Source of the DNA: Cunninghamella blakesleeana
Lineage: Eukaryota; Mucoromycota; Mucoromycetes; Mucorales; Cunninghamellaceae
Assembly: GCA_017871115.1 (NCBI GenBank)
Contig: JAFCIZ010000005.1
Span: 2,836,501-2,900,500 of the forward strand
Direction of reading: 5' to 3'
DNA: 64,000 nt
Shown here: in pieces, positions 36,609-45,714 of the stretch
How the letters are laid out: the number at the start of each line of letters is the position of its first letter
Numbering within the stretch: the first letter of the stretch is position 1
Position numbers and translations under genes: made by a program
Notes under the pieces: model-generated
Told to the model about the DNA's origin: nothing
Database searches by the model: none
Seen by the model: the letters and a program-made list of their open reading frames with translations, nothing else

Positions 36609-37754
36609 ATGTCTTACGATTATACCGCGTTGGCTCAAGAACAACCTTTGCTCAAGCTCATTCCTAAACTCATTCCTTTTACTGGAGGTGAGCGTGAAGA
36701 CTTTCGCCACTTCAGACAAATGCTGGAAACTTATTTAGAACTCACAAATACTACAAGTGACTCAAGAAAACTAGCCATATTAAGAACTCAAGTACACAAG
36801 TCTGCAAAAACTTATTTGGACTGTCTTAAGGATCAATACAAGGATTCTTTAACTTTTGATATTGTTATGTCGGCTTTTGAAACAAAATTCGTTACTGCTG
36901 AACTTTTAGAATCTTATAAATTAATGCTAAACGAAATGAAACAAGGTACCGAGGAACATCCAAGGGACTTTTACTCAAGATTACAAGAAGTTGCTAGATT
37001 AGCTAAGAAAGAAGATGATGATATTATTCTTATGCGATTCAGATATGGATTGAATCCTAATATTAGTAAACATTGCATTGCTCTTGCTTCTATAACTGCT
37101 GAACAATGGTTAAAAAATGCTGAAGCTTGGTGGTCAGCTAACAAATCAATGAATTATGGAATGATAAACAACCGTACAACTGAACATGAACAATTATTGT
37201 ACTCTGGTTACGCTATGGATAGAAATACAATTGATAATCCACATAATAATATTAATTCATTTAATGTTATGGAGTTTAGTAAAAACGAATCAGTTACAAA
37301 TTTATCTTCAAACTCTGACCCAATAGTAAAACTCTTAGAACGATTGGTTCTTAATGTTGAGACTATGGAAAAGAATGTGAATGACAAAATTGAACAGATT
37401 CAGCATACTAAAAAACAAACTAAAAATAATGATAATATGTCTAGTGATGATATAATCAAACTTGTACGTTCTGAATTAGCTAAATCTAATGGTCCAATTA
37501 ATAATTCAAATAATAATAATTATAATAGACATAACAATCAATACAACAATAAAAGATTCTATCGTCAACAACAGAAAAATCAAGATTATCATAATAATAA
37601 TTATTATAATGATAAACAACCACCTCAACCTCAACAATATAATGATTATTACAATTCAGCTCAGAACTTATCTAATTCTCAACAAGTTCCAATTCAACAA
37701 TATCAACAACAGCAATCTCATCAACAATATGATAACCAACAATCAAAAAACTAG
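36609..37754 (+). CDS. RT1 Gag (381 aa)
   Basis: The N-terminal two thirds is a retrotransposon Gag capsid domain: PFTGGEREDFRHFRQMLETYLEL, then KTYLDCL, VMSAFETKFVTAELLESYKL, MKQGTEEHPRDFYSRLQEVARLA and LMRFRYGLNPNI. A short coiled stretch (about 240-275) and a very Asn/Gln-rich C-terminus follow. No CCHC zinc knuckle is present; the basic Asn/Tyr/Arg patch near residues 300-330 may bind RNA instead (inference). The ORF ends in a UAG placed exactly at a slippery heptamer, so Gag-Pol should arise by minus-one frameshifting. Confidence 0.9.
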   Translation: MSYDYTALAQEQPLLKLIPKLIPFTGGEREDFRHFRQMLETYLELTNTTSDSRKLAILRTQVHKSAKTYLDCLKDQYKDSLTFDIVMSAFETKFVTAELLESYKLMLNEMKQGTEEHPRDFYSRLQEVARLAKKEDDDIILMRFRYGLNPNISKHCIALASITAEQWLKNAEAWWSANKSMNYGMINNRTTEHEQLLYSGYAMDRNTIDNPHNNINSFNVMEFSKNESVTNLSSNSDPIVKLLERLVLNVETMEKNVNDKIEQIQHTKKQTKNNDNMSSDDIIKLVRSELAKSNGPINNSNNNNYNRHNNQYNNKRFYRQQQKNQDYHNNNYYNDKQPPQPQQYNDYYNSAQNLSNSQQVPIQQYQQQQSHQQYDNQQSKN

Positions 37755-37792
37755 ATAGGGCAATTGTTAATAATGGTCAATTGGCAGTCCCT
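37745..37792 (+). promoter_or_regulatory. Minus-one ribosomal frameshift signal
   Basis: The Gag frame reads TCA AAA AAC TAG, giving the canonical slippery heptamer A AAA AAC (37745-37751) directly before the stop. The pol frame is open from 37736 and continues CTA GAT AGG after a minus-one slip. Five bases after the heptamer codon a hairpin can form. AGGG (37757-37760) pairs with CCCT (37789-37792), and CAATTG (37761-37766) pairs with CAATTG (37778-37783), with an 11-nt loop and a 5-nt bulge. Confidence 0.8.
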
Positions 37793-40700
37793 GATAATAA
37801 ATCCATTAATAAAAATAAACAACAAAATATAAATAACCAACAAAATATAAATAACCAACAAAATATAAATAACCAACAAAATATAAATAACCAACAAAAT
37901 ATAAATAACCAACAAAATATAAATAACCAACAAAATATAAATAACCAACAAAATATAAATAATCAACATCATATGGATACTCAACAAAAAATAAATAATA
38001 CACAAAAAAATCAACAAAATACAAGTAATATGGATAACCATCAAAACATGAATGTTTTATTAAATAATGAAGAAATAGAAGATGAATATAATTATGGACC
38101 GCATATAAATAATCATGATTTATATGCTGCAAGAATAGAAAAACCTCCTGTTGTTAAACATCATGAAACATCAGCAAAAACAAAAAGGGTTACAGAAAAA
38201 TCAAGATCAGCTAAAAGAATCAGAATGGATGATGAAATTACAGATAAAGATTTAGAAAAAGAAGAAATGATGGATGATATCGATATCGTTACACTTGATA
38301 CAACAACTATTCCATCTAATCATAATAAAATATCTGAAAATAATGATAAACCCAAAAGAAAAAGATCACCTCCTGCAACTATTGATATAGAATATGATAT
38401 TATTAAAGATGTATTCAAACAAAAAGCTAACATAGAAGTTGGAGATTTAATAAAATCATCACATCATTTAAGAAAACAACTATTAACAGCATGTAAACCT
38501 AAAAGAAGATCAGTAAAAAATAAATTGGATCAACAAATAACAGAATCATCACACTTAAATACATTAGATAATGAAGATGTAATAACAACTGCAGCTTACA
38601 CTAATTTAATTATAGAAAATAAAAAAGTCAAAGTATTAATTGATAGTGGAGCAGCTAAATCATGTATGTCAAAAGCAATGATGAAGCTATTAGGATTAGA
38701 AATAGATGCACCTTCTACTAACATATTTGTATTAGGAAATGGAACAAAACAACCAACCTTAGGTATTGTACATGATGTTAATATACAAGTAACACCTGAT
38801 ATAAATATACCGGTCAATATGGAAGTATTACCCAGATGTCCTGCTCATATAGTTCTTGGTAATAATTGGTTAAGTCATGTACAAGCTCTCCTTAATTTTA
38901 AAACAAGTACTCTAAAGGTTACATACAAACATAAAATAGCTGAACTACCTATTATATTTCTAAAATCAACTGATAGACCACTCATATCAATTAAATCTAT
39001 TAATGGAAATTATCAACAAGACAACAAGATTGCAATTAATGAAAAAGAAACTTTAGATGAAAGTGATACTGATATAACAGACCTTGAAACAGATGAAGAA
39101 GAATGGGAACATGATGAACATTCTGACGAAGATGAAGATGATTATTATAATATTACAACAATAGAAAATAATTTAAAAATACAACAAGATGATGATACAA
39201 CAACTATTACAACAGGAAAAGATGGATTAACTGTACCACCGTATTCAATATGTCAAATACAAATCGATTCTAATAAAGATATACATACAACTACAAGCAA
39301 CATATTAAATGAATCAAAAATAAAAAATAATTATGATCACACAACAATAAATTTAATTAATAAGTCTGATAATAATATGGATCTACCACCTAATCAAATC
39401 ATTAGTGAATTTTTTAATTTAGATGAAAATGGGAATAATGAAGGTATAGAAGGATACAATTTAGTAGACCAGCTTAGTCCATATAAAACATATATAGAAT
39501 TTAATAATATTGAAACAGATATTAAAGAAGACACTTTGGATGAATCTTTTAAAAATAAACTACAACTTGGAAATATACCAATGGAATACAAAATAAAATT
39601 TTGGAAATTAATACAACAATATCAAGATGTATTCGATTGGAATAATGACAAGATGGGACATACTACTCTTCTTGAACATGAAATAATACTAAAACAAGAT
39701 GCAATGCCAATACGACATAGACCTTATCGTATGAGCCCTATGGAACAAGAATATTTAAAATCAGAATTGGATCGTTTATGTGAACTTGGAATAATCAAAC
39801 CAGCTAACACTCCTTATACTGCTCCCATAATTTTAGTCAAAAAGAAGAATGGTGATTATAGAATGGTAGTTGATTATAGAAAGCTTAATGCTCAAACTAA
39901 AGTAGATGCATATCCTTTACCAAGAATAGATGACTTAATTGATGAAATTGGTGTATCAAGAATATTTTCTGCTTTGGATCTTAGATCAGGGTTCCATCAA
40001 GTACCTATGAAAGAAAATAGTAAAGAATTAACTGGTTTTGTCACCAAGTTTGGAACTTATCAATATGAAATGTTACCTATGGGTTTAGTAAATAGTCCAG
40101 CTACCTTTCAACGTTTAATAGATATATGTTTTAAAACTATGATCAATAGATGCTTAGTAGCATATATTGATGATCTTAATGTACACTCGAATAATTTGGA
40201 TCAACATCTATTGGATTTAGAAGAATTATTTAAATGTGCAAGACTTGGCGGATTACTATTCAATATTGAAAAATGTGTATTCTTTAAAGATGAATTGAAG
40301 TTCCTTGTATATATAATCACTAAAGATGGAATAAAAACTGATCCTACAAAAATAGAAAAAGTAAAGAATTATCCTATACCAACTACAGTCAAGCAAATAA
40401 GAGGATTTATTGGATTAGCTTCTTATTATAGAAGATTTATACAAAACTTTGCAGCTATTGCTAGACCATTACATAATGTCACTAAAACAAAAAAGAAAAT
40501 ACCTTGGACTGCGGAAACAACAAAATCTTTTGAATTATTAAAACAAAAATTAACTGAAGCACCTATATTGAAAAGGGCTGATTATAACAAACCATTTATT
40601 ATCGTTTGTGATGCTTCTACTGATGGACTTGGAACTATATTATCACAATTGGATGAAGAAGGTCTAGAACATCCTGTTATATATGCCAGTCGTGGTTTAA

Positions 40701-40966
40701 AAGAAAGTGAAGCAAATTATAGTGCAACTAAGTTAGAATGTTTGGCTCTTATATGGAGTTTGCAAATTTTTAGACCATATTTACTTGGGAAAAAATTTAC
40801 AGTATTATCAGATCACTCTCCACTCAAATGGCTTATTAAATCACCAAAACCTACTGGTATGGTAGCTCGTTGGATCACTTATTTAGCAGATTATGAATTT
40901 GAAGTTATATATAGAAGTGGTAAAAAACAACAATCGGCTGATTTTCTCTCAAGACTTGGTTATTAA
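37751..40966 (+). CDS. RT1 Pol: protease, reverse transcriptase, RNase H (minus-one frame)
   Basis: No ATG is needed, because the frame is entered by frameshift from Gag. After a QNINNQ repeat and a charged linker, the aspartic protease appears as VLIDSGAAKSCMSKAMM (active site at about 38641), ending in HIVLGNNWL. The reverse transcriptase has YRMVVDYRKLNAQT, FSALDLRSGFHQVPM, EMLPMGLVNSPATFQ and the catalytic YIDD near 40163. RNase H shows VCDASTDGLGTILSQ, YSATKLECLALIWSL and LSDHSPLKWL and ends with ADFLSRLGY. The ORF stops there, before any integrase, which is unusual for a gypsy Pol. A long acidic segment (about 39050-39140) lies between protease and RT. Confidence 0.9.
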   Translation, partial: LDRAIVNNGQLAVPDNKSINKNKQQNINNQQNINNQQNINNQQNINNQQNINNQQNINNQQNINNQQNINNQHHMDTQQKINNTQKNQQNTSNMDNHQNMNVLLNNEEIEDEYNYGPHINNHDLYAARIEKPPVVKHHETSAKTKRVTEKSRSAKRIRMDDEITDKDLEKEEMMDDIDIVTLDTTTIPSNHNKISENNDKPKRKRSPPATIDIEYDIIKDVFKQKANIEVGDLIKSSHHLRKQLLTACKPKRRSVKNKLDQQITESSHLNTLDNEDVITTAAYTNLIIENKKVKVLIDSGAAKSCMSKAMMKLLGLEIDAPSTNIFVLGNGTKQPTLGIVHDVNIQVTPDINIPVNMEVLPRCPAHIVLGNNWLSHVQALLNFKTSTLKVTYKHKIAELPIIFLKSTDRPLISIKSINGNYQQDNKIAINEKETLDESDTDITDLETDEEEWEHDEHSDEDEDDYYNITTIENNLKIQQDDDTTTITTGKDGLTVPPYSICQIQIDSNKDIHTTTSNILNESKIKNNYDHTTINLINKSDNNMDLPPNQIISEFFNLDENGNNEGIEGYNLVDQLSPYKTYIEFNNIETDIKEDTLDESFKNKLQLGNIPMEYKIKFWKLIQQYQDVFDWNNDKMGHTTLLEHEIILKQDAMPIRHRPYRMSPMEQEYLKSELDRLCELGIIKPANTPYTAPIILVKKKNGDYRMVVDYRKLNAQTKVDAYPLPRIDDLIDEIGVSRIFSALDLRSGFHQVPMKENSKELTGFVTKFGTYQYEMLPMGLVNSPATFQRLIDICFKTMINRCLVAYIDDLNVHSNNLDQHLLDLEELFKCARLGGLLFNIEKCVFFKDELKFLVYIITKDGIKTDPTKIEKVKNYPIPTTVKQIRGFIGLASYYRRFIQNFAAIARPLHNVTKTKKKIPWTAETTKSFELLKQKLTEAPILKRADYNKPFIIVCDASTDGLGTILSQLDEEGLEHPVIYASRGLKESEANYSATKLECLALIWSLQIFRPYLLGKKFTVLSDHSPLKWLIKSPKPTGMVARWITYLADYEFEVIYRSGKKQQSADFLSRLGY
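37823..37966 (+). repeat. 18-bp coding repeat (QNINNQ) x8
   Basis: Eight near-perfect copies of CAAAATATAAATAACCAA just after the Gag-Pol junction. They add about 48 residues of Asn/Gln/Ile-rich sequence to Pol only. Confidence 0.9.
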
Positions 40967-41601
40967 AGAAAAAAAAAATACATATATATATATATAAAAT
41001 ATAAAAAAAAAAAAAAGAAATAATAAATGAATAAATATATTTTATACAACAAGCGTCCAAGACGATTGAAGACGTTAAAAGCTAATCCAACAAATTAATA
41101 TCAAGATTTTTATTTTTATTATCACAATAGTTTATTTCATACAACAAGCGTCCAAGACGATTGAAGACGTTAAAAGCTAATCTATTAACATAACATTATA
41201 TTATTAACAATTATTTTACATTTATTTTTATTAGTTTTACAACAAATTTTATACAACAATATTATTCAAACATTTTTTATATAATACAACAATTATTTTT
41301 AATCAACAATATATATATAGTCAAAAAAAAAAAAACAATAACACACAACTTATAAAATTATTTAATACAACAAACGTCCAAAGACGATTGAAGACGTAAA
41401 AAGCTATACTCACACCATACAATCAACATATATATCACTTAATAACAACTTTTTACCTATCTTAATTCAACAAAATCAACAAAAAAAAAAATTATAATAT
41501 CAGTTATCAAAAAAAAAAAAAAAAAATAAGCTAGTAACACAAAAAAAAAAAATTAGTAAACAATAACATCAACACACCTATCAAAAATTTAATTACTTAG
41601 T
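40967..41601 (+). other. RT1 spacer with three hairpin-forming repeats
   Basis: Noncoding and A-rich. Three copies of a 41-bp motif, ATACAACAAGCGTCCAAGAC followed by GATTGAAGACGTTAAAAGCT, lie at 41044-41084, 41139-41179 and 41365-41405. In each, AGCGTC (or AACGTC) can pair with GACGTT (or GACGTA) across a 13-14 nt loop. A pyrimidine-poor AATTACTTAG acceptor-like site ends one base before the integrase ATG. Confidence 0.75.
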
Positions 41602-42921
41602 ATGGATCAACAATTAATAGATAATATGAAGCAATATTTAGTCACTTTAAAACTACCAAACAACATTACACCAAAAGAAAAAAGATATATACAACGAAAT
41701 TCACATAACTTTGTGGTACGATCAAATCAATTATATAAATATAATATAGAACATCAAACATTAAGAAAAGTCCTAAATAAAACACAAGCTATGGAAGTTT
41801 TATTTATGTGTCACCAACATCCTTTAGGAGGTCACCTCGGTTATCATAATACTTTATATAAGGTATCAACTAGATATTATTGGAATGCTATGGCTAAAGA
41901 TATACAAGAATATGTTAAAAAATGTAAAAGATGTCAAACTACTGGACCTAAGAAATTAAACGAATTTTTATATCCTGTTCCTGTGAAATCAAAACCTTTC
42001 GAACAATGGGGAATTGATGTCAAGCATGTTCCAACGTCTAAAAGTGGATATCGTTACGTTATAGCCGCTATTGACTATCTTACTAAATGGGTGGAGGCAC
42101 GAGCACTTAAGTATCAATCAACTTCGGAAATTGCTTTATTTATATATGAAGAAATTATATGTAGGCATGGTACGCCTCATCTTATTATATCGGATAATGG
42201 TACTCCTTTTATTAGTGACTTAATCAATAAAGTTTGTAGACAATATAATATTCATCATAATACTATTACTGTTGGAAATTCTCAAGCTAATGGATTAATA
42301 GAAAGATTTAATTCAACACTTGGATCAATTATCAAAAAGATTGCAACAACAGAAAAGGGATTATGGGATCAATATTTACCATCTGTATTATTTTCCTATC
42401 GCACAATAAAACAAAATTCAACAAAACAATCTCCATTTTATTTAACATATGGTTACATTCCAAAGACTCCTTTTGATCATATAGACACAATAGTAGATTT
42501 TAACTCTTATAACTTTGAAAATCAGATAATGCTCAGAACAAAAAAGGAAATTACTGCACTAAATCTAATAAGACAACAATCAGCAGAAAAAATCAAAAGG
42601 TCGCAAGAAAACCAGAAAAAGGCAATAGATAAGAAAGTAAATAAACGAGACCGCGAATGGAAACCAGCTTTTAGAATTGGTGAAATAGTAACCTTATATA
42701 CAGGAATACAATCAAACTCATGGTCAGGTAAAATATCGGATATGTGGCAAGGAAGGTATACTATACATCAATCTTTAGGAAAAGGTACCTATTTGATTAA
42801 ATCTCTAGACTCTAATAACATAAGAATAAAGCGTGTACATGGAAACCGACTCAAATTATTACAAATGCCAGATGTATATTGGAATACACATGTATCTAAA
42901 ACTTATGGAATTGATCTATAA
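41602..42921 (+). CDS. RT1 integrase as a separate ORF (439 aa)
   Basis: ATG at 41602. The zinc-binding HHCC region is present (HQHPLGGHLGYHNTLYKV, then KKCKRCQ). The catalytic core has WGIDVKHVP (first Asp), IISDNGTPFIS (second Asp) and ANGLIERFNSTLG (Glu), i.e. DD35E order. The C-terminal part has the usual small beta-barrel region (FRIGEIVTLYTG, MWQGRYTIHQSLGKGTYLIK). No chromodomain. The frame differs from Pol and 635 bp separate them, so it cannot be reached by simple readthrough. A spliced or internally initiated message is needed (inference). Confidence 0.9.
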   Translation: MDQQLIDNMKQYLVTLKLPNNITPKEKRYIQRNSHNFVVRSNQLYKYNIEHQTLRKVLNKTQAMEVLFMCHQHPLGGHLGYHNTLYKVSTRYYWNAMAKDIQEYVKKCKRCQTTGPKKLNEFLYPVPVKSKPFEQWGIDVKHVPTSKSGYRYVIAAIDYLTKWVEARALKYQSTSEIALFIYEEIICRHGTPHLIISDNGTPFISDLINKVCRQYNIHHNTITVGNSQANGLIERFNSTLGSIIKKIATTEKGLWDQYLPSVLFSYRTIKQNSTKQSPFYLTYGYIPKTPFDHIDTIVDFNSYNFENQIMLRTKKEITALNLIRQQSAEKIKRSQENQKKAIDKKVNKRDREWKPAFRIGEIVTLYTGIQSNSWSGKISDMWQGRYTIHQSLGKGTYLIKSLDSNNIRIKRVHGNRLKLLQMPDVYWNTHVSKTYGIDL

Positions 42922-43227
42922 AAAAAAAAAAAAAATTTACATATAAATAAAATAAAATAAAATAAGATAAAAGAAAATTTTTTTTTAAAAAAAAAAAAAA
43001 AAAACAAATACAATCAAAAAAAAAAAAATAACAGCAATAATAATAATAAATAAATAAATAAAAATAATTATAAAGATAAAGAAATATTTAGATAGATATA
43101 TATGATAATTACAAAAAAAAAATTTATATAAATATCAAAAAAAAAAAATTTTATTTCAAAAAAAAAAAAATATTTACAATATAAACATATCTCACTTATT
43201 TTTATACAATTCAAGCATTATACAAGA
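42922..43227 (+). other. RT1 A-rich spacer before ORF3
   Basis: Noncoding, with at least seven runs of 8 or more A. It looks like an A-rich leader to ORF3. No hairpin repeat like that in the first spacer. Confidence 0.6.
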
Positions 43228-43758
43228 ATGAATCTACCTTTTAATTTTAACAGACCTTCTGTGGATCAAGATCCCATCTATGAAGAAGTTCTTGCAGCCT
43301 TTACAGAAAATCTCTCGGAAATTGAACTTTTGAAACTCTTTATCAAGTATTCCTACCATATGTATGTAGATGATCACCATCGTGTAATTGAAATACAAAA
43401 GAGTATGCAAGAAAATTATGCCAAGCATATTTTACCTAACGTGGTCAAGCTTCTTCATACATCCTTGGGAAAACCAACCAATCTTGGTGAATTAATTAAT
43501 TATCGACGTGAACGTATGGAATTACTCAATGAGTTGTTAAGTCCTTTGGCTAAACCTCGTTTTAACCAAGTTTTTTATAAAAAATTACGTAAAGAAGATC
43601 CTTGGGGAAAGGATACTATTCTCATGGAACAAGAAGAAAATGATGTGGAAGTTCCTATGACTTTTGTCGGTGTCGCTAATGACAATAATAACGATGGAGG
43701 TCCATCTTCTCCTGGTGGTGAGGGTGTCGCGCAGGATAATGATCCTACCGGTGTTTAA
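43228..43758 (+). CDS. RT1 ORF3, unknown protein (176 aa)
   Basis: Extra ORF after integrase, its last 11 codons lying inside the 3' LTR. The predicted protein is soluble and mostly helical (DPIYEEVLAAFTENLSEIEL, LLKLFIKYSYHMYVDDHHRV, INYRRERMELLNELLSPLAK), ending in an Asn/Gly/Pro-rich acidic tail. No signal peptide, no membrane span and no motif that I recognise. It is not envelope-like. The purine-rich GGTGGTGAGGG just before the LTR, the likely polypurine tract, is part of its coding sequence. Codon use resembles the housekeeping genes of the window more than the A-rich pol ORF, so it may be a captured host gene fragment (inference). Confidence 0.7.
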   Translation: MNLPFNFNRPSVDQDPIYEEVLAAFTENLSEIELLKLFIKYSYHMYVDDHHRVIEIQKSMQENYAKHILPNVVKLLHTSLGKPTNLGELINYRRERMELLNELLSPLAKPRFNQVFYKKLRKEDPWGKDTILMEQEENDVEVPMTFVGVANDNNNDGGPSSPGGEGVAQDNDPTGV

Positions 43759-44465
43759 AAAAATTTTTTAACTTTTGTTTTAATTGGTCAAGCTCACATC
43801 CACAACCGCACATCCACAGACGCACATCCACAGACGCACATCCACAGACGCACATCCACAGATGTACATCCACAACCGCACATCCTTGACCGTATGACTT
43901 CTTTCTCTCTCTCTCAAAAATAAATTTTGTTTTAATATAAATAGGAAAGAATATTTCTCTTTCTCTTTTGTTTTTTTTTTTTCTTTGTCAAATATAAATG
44001 TCAAATTTTTAAATAATATTTTATATAATAAATATTTTATTTGTCCAAACTAATTTTTATTTTTATTTTATTTTAATTTTATATTAATTTCTTAATTGAA
44101 ATCATTTTTATTACTATAACAAGTATATTTTATTTCTTAAGTGAAATCTCTTTTTATTTATATACAACATATATAAACTTTTATATATTATTTTATTATT
44201 ACTTTATTTGATTATTACCCTTTTTATATAATAATCTACTCTCTGACTTTTAAATTCATTTGCATATACTTTTGAATTTTTTTAAATATTTTATTTTATT
44301 TTATCTTTTTATTTTTTTTTTTTTACTTTTATATTATATTAAGTCGTTCTACTTATAAAACAAGAACTGGTGCTCACTGGAATTATCTTATTTATAGTTA
44401 ATATAAATACAAACTCTCTTATTTTATTTTAACAAAAATAACTCTTACCAAAAACACACACAACA
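43725..44465 (+). repeat. RT1 3' LTR
   Basis: 741 bp, same ends and, by line-by-line reading, the same sequence as the 5' LTR. Includes the 14-bp array at 43795-43892. Confidence 0.92.
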
Positions 44466-44666
44466 ATACCTACTTTTTTTATTCATCTTGTGAATATTTT
44501 TATTTATTTTTATTTTGCTTGAATTTAATTTTTAATGCTTAGAATTATTATCAACTGCATCGAGAAAAATAACTAAATAAAAATCTCATTTTTATTTTAC
44601 TTTATCTAAAATATATTCATCACATTACATTAAAAGTAAAATCTTTTTAACAAATTTAATCAATAA
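44466..44666 (-). repeat. Right arm of the inverted repeat, outer part
   Basis: Continues the foldback arm cut by RT1. It starts with the second ATAC copy and is the exact reverse complement of about 35187-35390. Confidence 0.85.
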
Positions 44667-44759
44667 GTGAGATAATATAATTTAGAAATACATTATTATT
44701 TATAAAAATTATATTATTTAAAATATTTGTATAATATTTAAGTATAATATAATATAAAA

Positions 44760-45000
44760 AAATAAATTTGAGCAAAATATAAAAAAAAAATATTCACAGG
44801 ATGAATAAAAAAAGTAGGTATATTGTTGAAGTTGAACTCCAATCGTTTTCATTACCCTAAAATGATTTGAATAGAATTGAATTAAGCTAACAATATTACC
44901 TGGTAACTATTGGAAAAAATCAATATTTATTTTATTTAAAAATAAACATAATAAACCAAAAAAAGTAGTAGCCCACTGACTACTTATTCCGCAGCTCAAA
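44760..45000 (+). repeat. Partial foldback copy C
   Basis: The stretch 44765-44945 closely matches the left arm of the foldback element from its CAAGCAAAATA region to its inner end. It is followed by a loop homologous to the RT1-side loop but in the opposite orientation (TTCCGCAGCTC). There is no second arm. It directly abuts, and probably truncated, the peptidase pseudogene. Confidence 0.7.
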
Positions 45001-45011
45001 CATCATTTTAT

Positions 45012-45299
45012 TTATAAAGTCCTTTCATCTCCAGTATTAATTCTCACATAACTTATAACATTTCCTATTCTTCTTTTGCTAGATTGATGACATGTTCCTA
45101 CTCTAGCAGTATATGAATATTCACTTTGATCAACATAGCCATTTTTATCTTGAAGCCATTTAAACGCTGTGTGTGCCCATCCTTTTTGACAACCCTCGTT
45201 ACTATATTCTCCAGTACAATCAAGAATATCTTGTTCTGATATATCAGGAAGGGTTCTATATTTACGCTAGTGAGCAGTTTCTAATGCACCTGTAGCAGC
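45012..45299 (-). pseudogene. Papain-family (C1A) peptidase pseudogene, 3' fragment
   Basis: Continues the reading frame of 51317-51181 after removal of RT2 and one copy of the target duplication. It reads AATGALETAH, a stop, then LPDISEQDILDCTGEYSNEG and CQKGWAHTAFKWLQDKNGYV, then a stretch equivalent to YSYTA. It ends at 45012 before the regions that would hold the catalytic His and Asn. The SEQ-LDC and NEGC-GGW-like pattern is typical of C1A peptidases. Truncated by repeat copy C. Confidence 0.85.
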
Positions 45300-45709
45300 T
45301 GTTGTATTTACCATATAATAACAATATTAAATGACTTCATAATTATAATACACTTATAATACATATGAGATATTTAATATTTACTATAAAATCACTACTG
45401 TGTACCTGATACAAAATGATCTATTCCTATTAGCTTATGCTATGCTATAACTTTAAATCTTCTAATCCCGCAGATCCATTACCATAGACATACTTTAAAC
45501 TCCATTCTAATTCACGTTACCTTTACTAGATAACTTTATAATTCTATTTTCATATTATATAACATATAAACTAAGCCCAGTGTCACCAATCCACTAAAAG
45601 GTATAAATACAACCCTTGTCTTTTACATTTGAATAAAGGTTAACCAAAAGTTTCACAATATTTCTTTGTTTTTAATTTTTTGTATAATTTTGAATTGATA
45701 AATTCAACA
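45300..45709 (+). repeat. RT2 5' LTR
   Basis: 410 bp with TGTTG/CAACA inverted ends. TATAAATA at 45602-45609 is the likely core promoter, putting the transcript start near 45630-45640. Confidence 0.92.
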
Positions 45710-45714
45710 TTTTT

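Larger units (their letters stand above)
35723..44465 (+). mobile_element. RT1, Ty3/gypsy LTR retrotransposon (8743 bp)
   Basis: Complete element: 741-bp LTRs of the same length and, by eye, identical sequence. It is flanked by a 4-bp duplication ATAC (35719-35722 and 44466-44469). Order: LTR, PBS-like TTGGTGCTCACTGG, gag, frameshift site, pol (protease, RT, RNase H), a 635-bp noncoding spacer, a separate integrase ORF, a further A-rich spacer, ORF3, LTR. RT before integrase marks it as Ty3/gypsy. No chromodomain is seen. Identical LTRs and open frames suggest a recent, possibly active insertion. Confidence 0.93.

Noticed and set aside
37751..38132. Minus-strand Tyr/Ile/Leu repeat frames
   Set aside because: Antisense of the QNINNQ-coding repeat in RT1 pol.
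41602..42921. Integrase joined to pol by an intron
   Set aside because: The only nearby donor (GTTATT at the pol end) would put the integrase out of frame; splicing from an upstream leader remains possible.
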